From contig JACPIU010000010.1 in NCBI GenBank assembly GCA_016187935.1, positions 239,444 to 303,443 of the forward strand: a stretch of DNA of 64,000 nucleotides, read 5' to 3'. Origin of the DNA: Bdellovibrio sp. GTDB lineage: Bacteria > Bdellovibrionota > Bacteriovoracia > Bacteriovoracales > Bacteriovoracaceae. Each line of letters begins with the position of its first letter. The stretch's first letter is position 1. The notes below the pieces were generated by a model. That model made no database searches. It was not told where the DNA came from and worked only from the letters and a program-made list of their open reading frames with translations. The position numbers were made by a program, and so were the translations under genes. Positions 1 through 9,324 of this stretch are shown here, piece by piece.

Positions 1-927
1 ATTCTCTTTTGATAGTACTTCGAAATTTTTAGAAATACTGCCAATAAGGCGCCTGGCCTGGGTCTCTCCCATAACATTTAATGCCAAGAAGGCGGCCTTG
101 ACATCCTGTTCTTCAACAGGCGTTTGGACATTTTGTGAAAGAGTTTGAAGGTAGTTTTCCTCAAGGATATTGTACATGACTTGGCAGCATGAAGTTTTGA
201 ATTTACCTGGAGGTCCGTTGAATTGTTCTGGGCATGTGCTTTGCGCATTCATTATGGGAGTATCATGAATGCCGTCCACGCGATTATCGCCAGTGACAGT
301 TTGACCTTGTCGAACAATGCTATGATTGCTTGAGATATGCGAGCTTGTCTGTATTCTATTTGAATCGGAGGCGATGCTTGCTTGTCGTGGACTATTGGCG
401 AGTGCCGGGTTAGTGGTATTTGCTAGAGTAAGTGTTGTAGTTGATCTTCTCATTGGAGAAGTTGCCAATGTTCCCGTCCTGGAATTTCTCAGAACTAGAG
501 AGGTGGTTTCTTGAGATCGGGGCGAGAATTTTGAAGATGAAGATGAAGTTGATGAACCTGCGGTGGAGGATGGGGAAGATGTGGGCGTCGAAGGTGAAGA
601 AACGAATTTTGCAGAAACAACTTGATAAGCAGCAGTGGTGTCACTCTTCTTAGTTTTACTGCTATTGGTCTGTGCCTGAGATGCTTGTGTTGTTTTACAA
701 AGGGAAACATAAGCTTGGTATGACTTATTCGATGAGAAATCACTCCGTCTTAATTTCCCCTTTCCCTTAGAGCAAGTGCTTTTAAGCTGGGACTGACTCT
801 TATTCTCACCGACCTTCTCGCTGGTGGATTTTTTGGTGGTTTGTGCCTTAGTGGTACTGGTTCTCGAATATAGGGAATAACTGCTTAGGCAAAACAATAT
901 AAGAGTAAAATATTTGAGTATACGCAT
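1..927 (-). CDS. Secreted Ser/Thr-rich hypothetical protein, C-terminus cut off by window edge
   Basis: A frame of 309 codons without a stop runs off the left edge, so the C-terminal part is missing. The ATG at 925-927 has GAGGA five bases upstream. Residues 1-20 look like a signal peptide (MRILKYFTLILFCLSS). Residues about 22-230 are low complexity, rich in Ser, Thr, Asn and Lys, with an almost pure Ser/Thr/Pro stretch near 110-132. From about residue 230 the composition becomes ordinary and Cys appears (TSCCQVMYN). No family recognised. It is divergent from the FecR-domain gene, with about 100 AT-rich bases between them. The low-complexity part may be a linker holding a C-terminal domain away from the envelope, but that domain lies outside the window. 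Confidence 0.7.
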   Translation of the reverse strand, partial: MRILKYFTLILFCLSSYSLYSRTSTTKAQTTKKSTSEKVGENKSQSQLKSTCSKGKGKLRRSDFSSNKSYQAYVSLCKTTQASQAQTNSSKTKKSDTTAAYQVVSAKFVSSPSTPTSSPSSTAGSSTSSSSSKFSPRSQETTSLVLRNSRTGTLATSPMRRSTTTLTLANTTNPALANSPRQASIASDSNRIQTSSHISSNHSIVRQGQTVTGDNRVDGIHDTPIMNAQSTCPEQFNGPPGKFKTSCCQVMYNILEENYLQTLSQNVQTPVEEQDVKAAFLALNVMGETQARRLIGSISKNFEVLSKEN

Positions 928-990
928 ATTCGTCCTCGCACTAGCGAATATTATTACATAATCAAAAATTTATCGGTATCAAAGAATTTG

Positions 991-1001
991 TTTGTTATAA
1001 T
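991..1001 (+). promoter_or_regulatory. Extended -10 promoter candidate for the FecR-domain gene
   Basis: TGTTATAAT is a consensus TATAAT (996-1001) preceded by TG at the extended -10 position. No good -35 is seen 17 bases upstream, as is usual for extended -10 promoters. Transcription would start near 1008, about 25 bases before the start codon. Confidence 0.5.
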
Positions 1002-1031
1002 CTGATCTCGTAACATCGCAAAACTTCGAAG

Positions 1032-2333
1032 ATGGTGGATATGTCTCGAACATTGTCATTGGTTTTTTGCCCTATCCTCTTTGCCCATTTTTTGTTTCAA
1101 TTTGGGGCCTTCGCCAATGATGAAATAAATTACGGACTTGCACGTTACGTAAAAGGTGAACTTTACCTCCTCGCCAAGGGGGAAAAGACACGCAAAGCGA
1201 TGCGCCGAATGGATAAATTTTATGATGGAAGTGAGTTATCCACCGGGCCCAAATCTTTTGCCATTCTTAAGCTCCCGGATGGCAGCACTCTTAAACTTGA
1301 TCCCGATTCAAATTTGAAGGTTGAGGGGCTCATTCAGGCCAAAGGGAAAACATATAAAGGCTCGTCCTATCTCATTCTCACTGTCGGTGGCGTCATGATT
1401 GATGTTATCCAGAAATTTTCCGGTCCACCGTCCCTAGAAGTTGAGACTGCCAATCGAGTTGCCTTTGGTGTACGAGGGACGACCTTCTATGTTTTCCATG
1501 ACCAGGAAAGCAACGACATTTGGAGCACCGTTCACAAAGGTCGAGTAGAGGCCATGGATTACATGCATGACGACAGTGAAATGATTGAAGCAGGGATGTC
1601 GTTGGCATTGGTGGAGGGTGAAGTCATAACAAAACCGCATAAGTACAAATGGGCCGATCAGCTTCGCTGGTCCTTTGCCGAAACTGATTTGTCGTTAGAA
1701 ACCAATCGAGTAATCACAACCGAGGAGCGTTTGAAGGAACTGCAGTCCCTCTATCAGAAGTTGCGCACTCGTAGTAAGAAAACTTTCTTGAAACAGAAAA
1801 AGTCCCAGGAGGCCAGTCGAGGAGATGGATATCGCCCCTCCGATGGTGAATATCAATTGAATGAAGCAGGGATGTATTCGACTAACGGTGGTTCGAATGA
1901 AACCGCGCTCTCGTCGGGCACAGATCAGGACACTGCCAACCAAACGCCCGATACCGCTCCAGCACCGACTGCGATTCCTGCTGGCACTGCTTCGGTTGTT
2001 TCGGCCACGAATATGGCCGCAGCTACATTTGTCGCAAATCCATCCTCTCAAACCGAGCAACAGTCGGATGGGACGCTTCATCCCGTGGAACAGAATCAAA
2101 CAGCTCAAGACCAGCCTGCTGATGGGCCACCACCGCCCGTACCTCCATCTACCCAGTCTCAATCACAGACGGCCGAGCTGGAATGTTCAAAAATTACCGG
2201 TGCTGAATCCAGACCGAATGGTTGTATTAATGATGAAATCAGTGCCGCTACAGTTACTGCCGGAAATACCACTTTTCATTGTTGTGTGGACATTCCAACC
2301 AATGGGAATAAGATCGAAGCCCCACCACCTTAA
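1032..2333 (+). CDS. Secreted FecR-domain protein
   Basis: 433 residues. The N-terminus is a signal peptide ending near FGAFANDE. Residues about 35-180 match a FecR domain: a GELYLLAKGEK-type first strand, a DGSTLKLDPDSNLKV segment and the typical VRGTTFYV strand (VAFGVRGTTFYVF). In other proteins this domain senses or binds envelope ligands or acts in polymer-associated surface structures; here there is no neighbouring sigma factor or TonB receptor, so FecA-type signalling is unlikely. The C-terminal 180 residues are low complexity (Ser/Thr/Gln/Pro) with a last Cys-containing segment (LECSKITG, FHCCVDIP). A second ATG at 1041 is an alternative start. Its 3' end overlaps the convergent recombinase by 4 bases. 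Confidence 0.75.
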   Translation: MVDMSRTLSLVFCPILFAHFLFQFGAFANDEINYGLARYVKGELYLLAKGEKTRKAMRRMDKFYDGSELSTGPKSFAILKLPDGSTLKLDPDSNLKVEGLIQAKGKTYKGSSYLILTVGGVMIDVIQKFSGPPSLEVETANRVAFGVRGTTFYVFHDQESNDIWSTVHKGRVEAMDYMHDDSEMIEAGMSLALVEGEVITKPHKYKWADQLRWSFAETDLSLETNRVITTEERLKELQSLYQKLRTRSKKTFLKQKKSQEASRGDGYRPSDGEYQLNEAGMYSTNGGSNETALSSGTDQDTANQTPDTAPAPTAIPAGTASVVSATNMAAATFVANPSSQTEQQSDGTLHPVEQNQTAQDQPADGPPPPVPPSTQSQSQTAELECSKITGAESRPNGCINDEISAATVTAGNTTFHCCVDIPTNGNKIEAPPP

Positions 2334-3331
2334 GCTTTCTTTTTATCAAAGTAGCCCAAATCGTAAGCGGGACTTTCTTTAATCTTTAAGCGCCGCTTGT
2401 TGTATTCCTGAGTGGTTCTGACCGAAGCATGGCCAACATCACTGGAAACCTTGAGCAGATCAACTCCCGCTTCCAAGGCGGACCCGATATAGCTGGCGCG
2501 CGCCGAGTGGGCCGAAATGCGATGAGTGAGCCCGGCAATTTTAGCGAATTTTTGAATAATGTAGTCCACAGATTTGGCGTTCAGCGGTCGGCACAATTCG
2601 CCCGGTTGAAGGGGATTTTTGGTAGGTTGGAAGAAGTAATCTTCAGGATGTATGGGGCGTCCGGTATCTTTCATCCAGTCTATGTATTCATCCATGATGC
2701 GAGCGCATTCGGGATGAAGGGCCTTGGTCAAATATTTGCCACCCTTTGCCCGCACTTCCACCACCGGGATTCCGTCAAATATTTTATAGTCTTTGCGTTT
2801 TAGATAAATCAATTCGGATTTCCGAATGCCGGTAGAAAACAGCAGATAAACGATGGCCTTATGCAGGGGCATGGAAGGGCCCTTCTGCTCAAGGGCGGCG
2901 AAGAGTTCTTTGACCTGCTCATCGCTCAGGTCATTGGTAGGATGAAGCACCTCTTGGCGAGGCCGGCGAACACTGTTGACGGGATTAAAATCTTTGATGC
3001 CTTTTTCCACTAAAAAATCAAAGAAACTTGAAAGAGCGGAAAATTTTCGATTGATTGTTTTTGGCGCAAACTCGGCCTCTTGCAGCCAGTTTCGGTAGGC
3101 CACTAAGTGGGCGCGAGCGGCCTGGTGGAGGCCGTCTAAATCGGGCATATTATCTTTTAGCCAATCAATAAATTGGCGGATATCGCTGCGATAGGAAATT
3201 CGGGTGTGGGCCGAGGGAAAATTTTTAAAAAATTCAAACTCAAATTCATAGGCCTTTTGCCATTTACCGAGGGGCTCGGGAACTGAGTTTGAGTCGCTCT
3301 GGACAATGTGTATAAGCTTTTTTGGGCCCAT
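2330..3331 (-). CDS. Tyrosine recombinase / phage-type integrase (XerC/D-like)
   Basis: 333 residues, normal length for a Xer-like enzyme. Residues about 25-110 form the SAM-like core-binding domain and about 130-320 the catalytic domain. The catalytic set is visible: Arg170 (STGIRKSE), a Lys in the beta-hairpin (RAKGGKY, 194-200), His275-x-x-Arg278 (AHSARASY), His301 (VGHASVRTT) and nucleophile Tyr310 (TQEYNKR). The family breaks and rejoins DNA through a 3'-phosphotyrosine, for chromosome dimer resolution or for mobile elements. It stands alone, with no excisionase, attachment-site repeats or other phage genes nearby, so I cannot tell a chromosomal Xer from a stranded integrase. His-Ser-Ala-Arg replaces the usual His-x-Leu-Arg. 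Confidence 0.9.
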   Translation of the reverse strand: MGPKKLIHIVQSDSNSVPEPLGKWQKAYEFEFEFFKNFPSAHTRISYRSDIRQFIDWLKDNMPDLDGLHQAARAHLVAYRNWLQEAEFAPKTINRKFSALSSFFDFLVEKGIKDFNPVNSVRRPRQEVLHPTNDLSDEQVKELFAALEQKGPSMPLHKAIVYLLFSTGIRKSELIYLKRKDYKIFDGIPVVEVRAKGGKYLTKALHPECARIMDEYIDWMKDTGRPIHPEDYFFQPTKNPLQPGELCRPLNAKSVDYIIQKFAKIAGLTHRISAHSARASYIGSALEAGVDLLKVSSDVGHASVRTTQEYNKRRLKIKESPAYDLGYFDKKKA

Positions 3332-3351
3332 ACCTCCATTGTGCCATGGAC

Positions 3352-4077
3352 CTAGTACAACGTCTTAAATTTTTCTTTTAAGAGGTTTTTTGCCCGTATG
3401 GCGGATTCCCCGGTTACTCGAAAGGCCGGTGTGGGATTTTTGTGATGGAAACCGGCATCGCGGAAAACATTATTGCTATCATCTTGTTCAGCTATAAATA
3501 AATCCACCCTCTGGGCACCGATGCCGACAAAAGCACTCCCAGTATCGCGTACTTCAAAAAAACCGAGATGAGTCGTTCCATCAGGAAGTTTGAGTCCTTT
3601 GGCGGCCGGAACGTACAGAATTTCACCTGGTTTATGAACCTTTAAATCGGCCGCAATGGTATAAAAGGGGAGGAGGCAATAATCTTTGGTGCCTTCGCCA
3701 TAAGTACAGCGATCAAGCACGCGGAAACGACCATTTCCCGCCCAATTCACCGTAACAGTTCCCTGGCCTCGATCCTTAAGAACTCCACTGCCTTCCATCA
3801 TAAGAACTTTCAAAAAGCGAGTGCATACTTGGGCCAAGACTTCATTATTGGGAGTAAGCACTTCACTGACCTCATCACCCTTGTAATCAACTCCGCGATA
3901 CATCCCTGAACAGGAAGTACGACTTTCAAAGGCCAAATAATAGGTAGTGGGCAAAAGATCGGGGATCTTTCGCAGATCTTCTGTGGTAATCAAACTGTCT
4001 TCAGTATGGTCTGTTTGGGCGCAAGCCACTGAAAGCATGGTTAGAAAGATAATCGTTCCAATGAGCATCTTTGACAC
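3352..4077 (-). CDS. 3D-domain lipoprotein (MltA-like C-terminal domain)
   Basis: 241 residues. A lipoprotein signal with lipobox LSVAC puts acylated Cys at about residue 19. The C-terminal half carries a 3D domain, with FEVRDTGSAFVGIGAQRVDLF providing the aspartates that name the domain (as at the end of lytic transglycosylase MltA and in RpfB/YabE proteins). The N-terminal MltA core is absent or very diverged. Likely role: peptidoglycan binding or cleavage at the outer membrane. GTG at 4077 is preferred over the internal ATG because GAGGA lies six bases upstream. Confidence 0.75.
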   Translation of the reverse strand: MSKMLIGTIIFLTMLSVACAQTDHTEDSLITTEDLRKIPDLLPTTYYLAFESRTSCSGMYRGVDYKGDEVSEVLTPNNEVLAQVCTRFLKVLMMEGSGVLKDRGQGTVTVNWAGNGRFRVLDRCTYGEGTKDYCLLPFYTIAADLKVHKPGEILYVPAAKGLKLPDGTTHLGFFEVRDTGSAFVGIGAQRVDLFIAEQDDSNNVFRDAGFHHKNPTPAFRVTGESAIRAKNLLKEKFKTLY

Positions 4078-4172
4078 GGCAAGTCCTCTGTTTTATGTTG
4101 AGCGCCATAAAACGCTAGATTAACTGACCCAGCTTGTAAAGTAAGAATCGTGTCGAGGCAGATGCGCTGACT

Positions 4173-5306
4173 TTATTGGTGTTTCAGAGTGACATCCACA
4201 GGCACTTTGCGTTTGATTAAGCGTTCAACCGCACGCAAAAGATGCAGTTCGCTGTTGTCGCAAAAAGAGATCGCGATTCCACCGCGTCCGGCGCGCGCCG
4301 TTCTGCCAATCCGATGAACATAGCTTTCCGGATCTTCGGGCAGATCGTAATTGATGACAAATCCAACTCCTGGCACATCAATCCCTCGGGCCGCAATATC
4401 GGTAGCAACCAGGACTTTGATTTTGCCTGAACGAAAACTGTGCAGGGCACGTTCGCGGGCGGTTTGAGATTTGTTCCCATGAATGGCCATGGCCACGACT
4501 TTTTCCCGCTCCAGGTGTTTGACCACTCGATCAGCTCCATGTTTGGTACGGGTGAAAACCAAGACACTCCCGTCTGAATTCTGGCGCACAATATTTCGTA
4601 GAAGCATCAGGCGATTTCCTTTTTCCACCATAGCGACCTTCTGCTCGACTTTTTCCACCGTGGTTGATTGGGGGGTTACTTCAACTCTCACAGGTTTATG
4701 CAATATGGTGCTGGCAAGAGAAGCAATGTCTTGAGGCATGGTGGCGGAAAAAAGCAGCGTTTGTCTTCGCGCCGGAAGTTGCTGAATGACTCTTTTGACG
4801 TCAGTGATGAACCCCATATCAAGCATGCGATCGGCTTCGTCCAGAATAAAAACTTCCAATTGTTCAAAGCGCACATGCCCTTGTTCCATGAGGTCGAGGA
4901 GGCGTCCGGGGGTGGCCACCAGAATATCAACTCCGCGAGACATGGCCATAATTTGCGGGCGTTCGCCCACGCCACCGAACATGACGGTATTGGTGAGTTT
5001 GGCATTTTTGCCATAGATATTGATGTTGGCCAGGATCTGGGCGGCCAATTCACGAGTCGGTGTGAGAATCAAAGCGCGCATACGCGCCGGCCTAACCTTA
5101 ACTCTGTTTTTGATCAAACGATCAATCAGGGGAAGCGCAAAGGCCGCGGTTTTTCCAGTCCCGGTCTGGGCAATACCAAGCAGGTCACGTCCCTCCATTA
5201 AATGGGGAATGGCCTGAATCTGAATCGGAGTTGGGATGGTATAACCCTTGGCCTTAATTGATAAAAGAATGCTCTCGCATAAACCTAAATTGTCGAAATT
5301 TAACAC
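4173..5306 (-). CDS. rhlE: DEAD-box ATP-dependent RNA helicase, RhlE type
   Basis: About 377 residues. Complete DEAD-box motif set: Q motif region (GYTIPTPIQIQAIP), Walker A (AQTGTGKTAAF), PTRELA, TPGR, DEAD (LDEADRMLDMGF), SAT, and HRIGRTARAGR at the end of the second RecA lobe. The protein stops soon after this core, without a long basic tail. The LNFDNLGL beginning is typical of RhlE, which remodels RNA in ribosome assembly and RNA decay. The start is taken as GTG at 5304-5306, with GGGAG five bases upstream; a frame extending to 5348 exists, but the extra residues do not belong to the family. Confidence 0.92.
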   Translation of the reverse strand: MLNFDNLGLCESILLSIKAKGYTIPTPIQIQAIPHLMEGRDLLGIAQTGTGKTAAFALPLIDRLIKNRVKVRPARMRALILTPTRELAAQILANINIYGKNAKLTNTVMFGGVGERPQIMAMSRGVDILVATPGRLLDLMEQGHVRFEQLEVFILDEADRMLDMGFITDVKRVIQQLPARRQTLLFSATMPQDIASLASTILHKPVRVEVTPQSTTVEKVEQKVAMVEKGNRLMLLRNIVRQNSDGSVLVFTRTKHGADRVVKHLEREKVVAMAIHGNKSQTARERALHSFRSGKIKVLVATDIAARGIDVPGVGFVINYDLPEDPESYVHRIGRTARAGRGGIAISFCDNSELHLLRAVERLIKRKVPVDVTLKHQ

Positions 5307-5431
5307 GTTGTCTCCCTTGTACGAGTCGCACACTCGTTCACTTGCCACGGAATGTCAAGGAAAGTGAAAAAAGATGGTACATGAGCATTACAATTCTTTC
5401 TTTGCCGGGAAGACCGAAGTAGCATTTGACC

Positions 5432-7000
5432 ATGCACCAAAATGCTCGGACATCTCTCGACTTGGCCTTGGAATTGAGGCTGACCAATTTTTTACAGAAA
5501 AATTTTGGTCTAATAGCTTTTCGTAAGGGACAGCTGAGTATTTTAGAATCCATTCTTCATCGCCGTGACGCTTTGGCGGTCATGCCCACTGGTGGAGGAA
5601 AATCGTTATGCTACCAATTGCCGTCGCTTTTTTTGGAAGGCCTGGTTGTGGTGGTTTCACCTCTGATTGCGCTGATGAAAGATCAAGTGCGGGGACTGCA
5701 GAATTTGAATATGCGCGCCGGGGCCTTCTACTCAGGACAGACCTTGGAAGAAAAACGTCTCATCTTTGACGAGATGAAAAAAGGCGGACCGTTTGTTCTC
5801 TATCTTTCACCCGAGCGGGTGCAAAATCTGGGTTTTCAAGAGTGGATTAAAAAGCAAAATGTGGTTTTATTTGCCATTGATGAGGCCCATTGCGTTTCCC
5901 AATGGGGACCGGATTTTCGCGAGGATTATCATAGGTTACAAATACTGCGCGAGCTTTGTCCTGATGTTCCCATTCTGGCCTTGACGGCGACGGCCACTCC
6001 TACAGTTTTGAAAGATATGATCACCCAGCTTCGACTGAAAAGGCCGGATCGCCATGTTCACGGATTTTATCGTCCCAACTTATTTTACCAAGTGGAAATT
6101 TGCAGCAATGATGAAATGAAGTACAAACTTTTGTGCCAGGCCCTGCGCGATGTTCCCGATGGTCGCGTGCTCATCTATTGCGGCACCCGACAGTTGTGTG
6201 AGGATTTGACCAAGACTTTGAAAAAAGAATTTAAAGAGGTGGGATATTATCACGCTGGCCTTGATACAGAAAAACGTCAAACGATCCAAGCGAAATTGGA
6301 GACGGGAAAGTTGCGCATTTTGGCCGCCACTAATGCTTTTGGAATGGGAATTGACTATCCCGATGTCAGACTAGTGGTGCATTATCAAATGCCTGCCAAT
6401 GTCGAATCCTTTTATCAAGAAATGGGCCGTGCCGGGCGTGATGGGAAGCCGGCCCGCTGTCTGTTGTTGTACTCGAAAAAAGATAAAGGTCTTCAATCCT
6501 ATTTTATCCAGCAGTCGACCGCTAGTGACTTTGTCATTCAGCGCCGCTGGGATTCGCTCAATGCCATGATTCAGTTTTGCGAGGGTGGTGAATGTCGCCA
6601 TGCTGGAATTTTGACTTACTTCAAGGATAGTGAGCGGATCGAAAATTGCGGCCACTGCGATTCTTGCGCACCCGATTCTCCCATGGTGGTGACGGCAGAG
6701 GAGCATACCCCAATCACCAAAGCGCAAACTAAAAAGCGCAAAAAGAAATCCTCCACGTCAGACGGGCAACTGGATTCCCAGAGTGAAGTGCGGCTTCTGC
6801 TTCTCAAGGATTGGCGCCGGCAATATGCCCGTGAAAAAGATATTCCTGCCTTTATCGTTTTTAGTGATCGCACTCTGCACGAACTGGCGACAAAAAATCC
6901 TACCAACTTGCATGAGCTTTACGACATTTATGGCTTCGGCCCGGCCAAAGTTGAACTTTTTGGGCGTGACGTTTTAAGCGAATTAGGGCATAGACAGTAG
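5432..7000 (+). CDS. recQ: ATP-dependent DNA helicase RecQ (short form)
   Basis: About 522 residues. Walker A (MPTGGGKSLCYQLP), DEAH (AIDEAHCVSQWGPDFR), TATAT and the second-lobe MGRAGRDGKPA motif identify a 3'-5' RecQ helicase acting in recombination and fork repair. A four-Cys zinc element follows (CEGGECRHAG then CGHCDSC, residues about 388-420). After a basic linker (KKRKKKSS) the protein goes directly to an HRDC-like domain (about 455-520). The winged-helix part of the RQC region is therefore missing or reduced compared with E. coli RecQ (about 610 residues). An upstream TTG at 5426 is in frame; ATG at 5432 is preferred. Divergent from rhlE. Confidence 0.9.
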   Translation: MHQNARTSLDLALELRLTNFLQKNFGLIAFRKGQLSILESILHRRDALAVMPTGGGKSLCYQLPSLFLEGLVVVVSPLIALMKDQVRGLQNLNMRAGAFYSGQTLEEKRLIFDEMKKGGPFVLYLSPERVQNLGFQEWIKKQNVVLFAIDEAHCVSQWGPDFREDYHRLQILRELCPDVPILALTATATPTVLKDMITQLRLKRPDRHVHGFYRPNLFYQVEICSNDEMKYKLLCQALRDVPDGRVLIYCGTRQLCEDLTKTLKKEFKEVGYYHAGLDTEKRQTIQAKLETGKLRILAATNAFGMGIDYPDVRLVVHYQMPANVESFYQEMGRAGRDGKPARCLLLYSKKDKGLQSYFIQQSTASDFVIQRRWDSLNAMIQFCEGGECRHAGILTYFKDSERIENCGHCDSCAPDSPMVVTAEEHTPITKAQTKKRKKKSSTSDGQLDSQSEVRLLLLKDWRRQYAREKDIPAFIVFSDRTLHELATKNPTNLHELYDIYGFGPAKVELFGRDVLSELGHRQ

Positions 7001-7021
7001 CATAGAATTCGAGGTGTTTAT

Positions 7022-7507
7022 ATGTCCGAATGTTTTTGTGGAAATACAAAAGAATTTAAAGAATGCTGTGAACCTTATATTACCGGTACAAAACAGCCTT
7101 CCACCGCTGAAGCCACTATGCGTGCACGCTACAGTGCTTATTGCAGTTGCAATGTGGATTACATAAAAAAAACCCAACATCCCAAGGGCAGTGAGGATTT
7201 TGATGAAAATGCCACTCGTGAATGGGCACAGGATTCTACCTGGCTTGGCCTGCAAATCCTAGAAACTAAAAATGGTGGCCCTCAAGATCAAAACGGTGTG
7301 GTTGAATTCAAGGCCAAATACCGGCATAAAAATATCGAGCATACTCACCATGAATGCTCAACCTTTCAAAAAGAAGACGGTGTTTGGTATTTTGTGGATG
7401 GCAAGGTTTTCAAAACTCCCCTGGTGCAAGCAACTCCCAAAGTCGGTCGCAATGAACCTTGCACTTGCGGTTCAGGGAAAAAATACAAGAAGTGTTGTGG
7501 TCAGTAG
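7022..7507 (+). CDS. YchJ family (UPF0225) SEC-C motif protein
   Basis: 161 residues with a Cys-rich SEC-C-like element at each end: [13 protein letters not shown] at the N-terminus and [13 protein letters not shown] at the C-terminus, flanking a conserved NTF2-like middle ([23 protein letters not shown]). Layout and length match E. coli YchJ. SEC-C motifs bind zinc and in SecA contact SecB and ribosomes; the cellular role of YchJ is not established. It begins 21 bases after recQ on the same strand, with GAGGTG before the ATG, so the two may be cotranscribed. Confidence 0.85.
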   Translation: MSECFCGNTKEFKECCEPYITGTKQPSTAEATMRARYSAYCSCNVDYIKKTQHPKGSEDFDENATREWAQDSTWLGLQILETKNGGPQDQNGVVEFKAKYRHKNIEHTHHECSTFQKEDGVWYFVDGKVFKTPLVQATPKVGRNEPCTCGSGKKYKKCCGQ

Positions 7508-7510
7508 TTT

Positions 7511-9040
7511 TTAGAGAGTCGTCATCTTGGTGTTTAAAATGTTCTTCATGTGCATTTCAAAATTGTCATGAATGCGCTTGCCTTCATAATACATGGTAAC
7601 TAGTTGAAAGGCGCCATCGTCGATGGTTTGTAACGCCGTCAAATCCGGGGTTACGGTCCAATGACCGGCCAGTTTGTCTTTTTTGAATTCGACATCATTA
7701 TAGACGAGGTACACGAGTTCTGAACAAATGAGGGTCTCGTACGATTCCACGTCCAAATTGAAATCATATTTCTTGCCCAATTGGCCCAAGGTGCGTAACA
7801 CGATTTCTCTTCTGTCCTCATCCGTGATCTGTTTGCGTCTGCCAACGGCAATCTCATCAATGTTAAGGAAGTGATGCAGGGTATGTTGCACGACTCCTGC
7901 ACCTAACGATTCCACGATGACTTTGTGATTGCGTTCAATCTGTTCATGATAAGGCAGTACTGCAGGATGATCCCACAGACCAAGCGCTTCTAATTGCTCT
8001 TTTGTTCCAACGTAGATGGCGTTGTGATTCCAAAAACCGGTGATGGAGATAAGTTTCCCTGAGATTTTACTTCTGGTTTTGTCCCACAAAACGTCACCTG
8101 GTTGCATAACACTGGCGAGATGCTCATAGGCGACTTTGTCATAATATAACTTGCCTTTGCGCCACTGAATTTGAGCGATGGTGCGGCCGAAGGCATAAGA
8201 AATATTAAAGACGATTTTGTCTTTAAGCTTGTAGATGAAATCCCACAGTCCAAATTTTCCGGTAAAAAACTTTTCAAAAATTTTGCCGATATTAGATTTG
8301 AGTCTCTTGCCGTATGATAAATCTTTTCTCTCATTGTAAGCATAGCTGGCATTTAAGATTTCTTGGATTTTTTCCATTTCGGGCGTTTTAGTGAAGATAC
8401 CTTTATACCATCTCACACTTTCCTTGAGCACTTTCAGAGCTTTGCTTTTCAGCATCATGGTTTTGAAGGAATAATATGTCTTGGCGGATTCTTGCAGGCC
8501 TTCATTGGTCTCAATGTGATAGGTCAGATTGCTCTCATTGATCAGCCTTCTTAGCTTGGGAAATTTTTGAAAGAACAATGCCTCGCTTAGATAATTGTCA
8601 TCCAGCCAAAAGAGCGCTGTGGTCACCATAAAGGCCCTTTTAAAGGCCCAAGGGCGAGCACCGTTTTCATAATCGTCCAGGTCATACTTGGTGACCGAAT
8701 ACTTGTATTTCGCAACAATTTTTTGCAGGAAGGTTCTTAAGCTCTTGCGCTCAACCGTGAGTTGGTAAATGGCTTCAGAGTCTTTTTGGGAAAGAGAAGC
8801 ACCTTTTTTTTCTAATTTCTCTGAGAGCTGTCCATACAGATCAAGTGAATTCTCTCGAAATTCCAGCATACGCGGTATCTGTTGTTCAAATTCCGATAAG
8901 GCTTGGGCCAGCTCGGCCTCTTTCTCACTTGAGATATCGATAGGAATTCGTGAACTGCTTTTAGCGTAGGCACTTGATCCTAGGGAAAAGATCAAAATAA
9001 GAACTAAGCATAGAAGACGCGCATGTCTACCCAGTTTCAT
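7511..9040 (-). CDS. Secreted YiiX/YebB-like permuted papain-fold cysteine hydrolase
   Basis: 509 residues with a signal peptide (MKLGRHARLLCLVLILIFSLGSS). The C-terminal third shows the permuted NlpC/P60 order: PGDVLWD start, catalytic His in NHNAIYVG, a Glu in VIVESLGAG, and the catalytic Cys last, in ICSELVY. This family hydrolyses amide or ester bonds in cell-wall or lipid substrates. The N-terminal 300 residues are mostly helical and unrecognised (coiled coil near 30-100). Start at 9040 is chosen because GGAG lies six bases upstream and the signal peptide begins there; GTG at 9055 is in frame but has no site. About 285 bases upstream hold no gene that I can see. Confidence 0.8.
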   Translation of the reverse strand: MKLGRHARLLCLVLILIFSLGSSAYAKSSSRIPIDISSEKEAELAQALSEFEQQIPRMLEFRENSLDLYGQLSEKLEKKGASLSQKDSEAIYQLTVERKSLRTFLQKIVAKYKYSVTKYDLDDYENGARPWAFKRAFMVTTALFWLDDNYLSEALFFQKFPKLRRLINESNLTYHIETNEGLQESAKTYYSFKTMMLKSKALKVLKESVRWYKGIFTKTPEMEKIQEILNASYAYNERKDLSYGKRLKSNIGKIFEKFFTGKFGLWDFIYKLKDKIVFNISYAFGRTIAQIQWRKGKLYYDKVAYEHLASVMQPGDVLWDKTRSKISGKLISITGFWNHNAIYVGTKEQLEALGLWDHPAVLPYHEQIERNHKVIVESLGAGVVQHTLHHFLNIDEIAVGRRKQITDEDRREIVLRTLGQLGKKYDFNLDVESYETLICSELVYLVYNDVEFKKDKLAGHWTVTPDLTALQTIDDGAFQLVTMYYEGKRIHDNFEMHMKNILNTKMTTL

Positions 9041-9324
9041 AGTGAACTCCGACACAAATGATTTATCGTATTATGCAATGCACTAGCAGTTTTGCCTATG
9101 ACACAGACTCAAGCGTGAATTAAATACACATTCAGGCATAGTTAGTTGAAATTACGTAGGATGCACCAGATAGGTGCCAGTGACTTCCGGCCAAAATGGA
9201 GGATCTAAGTAAAATCTTCACATCAACCAGCGGAATTTTTGACAGTAATCATGATGCCAAGATATGTGAGGCCTATTTACTCGGGAGAGCTTCATGTTAT
9301 TTTGGTACAAATCGATGGTTATCC

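Noticed and set aside
495..743. His/Leu/Arg-rich open frame on the minus strand
   Set aside because: It is a shifted frame of the Ser/Thr-rich low-complexity secreted protein at 1-927; the latter has a signal peptide and ribosome site.
2330..3331. Tyrosine recombinase as mark of a mobile element
   Set aside because: No flanking repeats, tRNA, excisionase or cargo with different composition; kept as a stand-alone recombinase.
4242..5217. Several plus-strand open frames antisense to the helicase gene
   Set aside because: They mirror the codons of a complete DEAD-box protein; no ribosome sites and no protein-like sequence.
9041..9324. Small RNA or gene in the 284-base gap before the S41 gene end
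   Set aside because: No open frame with start signals and no strong hairpin; nothing I can support.
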